A DNA stretch of 14,375 nucleotides. Origin: Deltaproteobacteria bacterium. Its GTDB lineage: Bacteria; Desulfobacterota; GWC2-55-46. Below the pieces are notes generated by a model. That model worked only from the letters and a program-made list of their open reading frames with translations, had not been told where the DNA came from and did not search any database. Position numbers and translations under genes: made by a program. Positions 13,964 through 14,375 of this stretch are shown here, piece by piece (position 1 is the first letter of the stretch; every line of letters starts with the position of its first letter). The stretch covers positions 1 to 14,375 of the forward strand of contig JACREV010000123.1 in assembly GCA_016218095.1 (NCBI GenBank). The letters run 5' to 3'.

Positions 13964-14044
13964 TTTTTCGGTAATTCCGCCGGTTTATTCTTCCGTGTCG
14001 CCGGATGCCTCTCCCCAGCCAAATCCACCCTCAGCCCCCGCGCC

Positions 14045-14375
14045 TTACTCTATGTTCTGCACCTGCTCCCTTATCTTTTCCGCCTCGCCCTTCATTTCAA
14101 CCACCATCTGGGTGATATGGACGTCGCTCGGCTTCGACCCTATGGTGTTTATCTCGCGGCCTATCTCCTGGCAGAGAAAATCCAGCCTTTTTCCGACCGG
14201 CTCATCCACCCTCAGGTACTCCCTGAACATCTCAAGGTGGCTTTTGAGCCTCACTATCTCCTCGCTTATCGCCGTCCTGTCGGCGAAGACGGCGGCCTCC
14301 AGGAGTATCCGGGACTCGTCCACGCGGTCCTTCAAGAACTTCTCCATCTCATCTTTAAGCCTCTGCCTGTAAGCC
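14045..14375 (-). CDS. yicC: YicC/YloC family endoribonuclease, C-terminal part
   Basis: The frame enters from the right edge and ends with TAA at 14045-14047; 109 codons are visible. The sequence AYRQRLKDEMEKFL...RVDESRILLEAAVFADRTAI, then VGKRLDFLCQEIGREINTIG, SKPSDVHITQMVVEMKGEAE and the terminal EQVQNIE, matches the conserved C-terminal domain (DUF1732) of YicC; the ending IREQVQNIE is nearly identical to the enterobacterial one. The family has been shown to be an endoribonuclease acting in RNA turnover. The N-terminal domain and the operon promoter lie outside the window. The 126-nt gap to gmk holds no remA-like (DUF370) gene, which sits here in some relatives. Confidence 0.93.
   Translation of the reverse strand, partial: AYRQRLKDEMEKFLKDRVDESRILLEAAVFADRTAISEEIVRLKSHLEMFREYLRVDEPVGKRLDFLCQEIGREINTIGSKPSDVHITQMVVEMKGEAEKIREQVQNIE

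Noticed and set aside
13857..14372. 171-codon plus-strand frame across the yicC-gmk gap
   Set aside because: Ser/Pro/Leu-rich antisense frame; the minus strand encodes unmistakable Gmk and YicC sequence.

Overview
The window is a chromosomal segment of roughly 55-60% GC. The arrangement yicC-gmk-rpoZ, the RpoD type, and heavy use of AGG (Arg), ATA (Ile) and CTC (Leu) codons suggest a Gram-negative bacterium of the deltaproteobacterial (Desulfobacterota) or Nitrospirota sort. This is an impression from gene order and codon use; no search was possible.

Layout. 1-1455 (minus): 5' part of a membrane-bound Cache-HAMP-GGDEF protein, a probable c-di-GMP synthase, cut by the left edge before its GGDEF motif. 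1688-3220 (minus): rpoD, the housekeeping sigma factor, with a strong terminator behind it. 3221-3473: divergent promoter region. About 3474-10236 (plus): a complete four-gene peptide-type ABC importer, namely substrate-binding lipoprotein, permease DppB/OppB type, permease DppC/OppC type, and a double ATPase (DppD-DppF fusion). Both inner gaps of this operon (245 and 268 bp) are filled with palindromic repeat elements. 10240-12779 (minus): an AlgI/AlgJ-like surface-polymer O-acetylation pair that converges on the ABC operon with only 3 bp between stop codons. The MBOAT (algI-like) gene is broken by one in-frame TAG at a position where the family normally has Ser. 13057-14375 (minus): yicC (partial), gmk and rpoZ, ending in a strong terminator.

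How the genes work together. The ABC genes form one import machine: a periplasmic binder, two membrane subunits and one polypeptide carrying both ATPase domains. The MBOAT protein would carry acetyl groups across the inner membrane, and the AlgJ-like SGNH protein would transfer them to a periplasmic glycan. With the amber codon the pair is probably inactive in this strain unless the TAG is suppressed or is a sequencing error. yicC-gmk-rpoZ and rpoD are housekeeping genes for RNA decay, GTP/dGTP supply and transcription.

No CRISPR array, rRNA, tRNA, transposase or phage gene was seen. The least ordinary features are the amber-interrupted acyltransferase, a 211-bp composite palindrome (6692-6902), two further inverted-doublet repeats (8103-8187 and 8202-8289), the non-canonical start of the binding-protein gene (a perfect ribosome-binding site facing ATA), and the binding protein's C-terminal membrane anchor.
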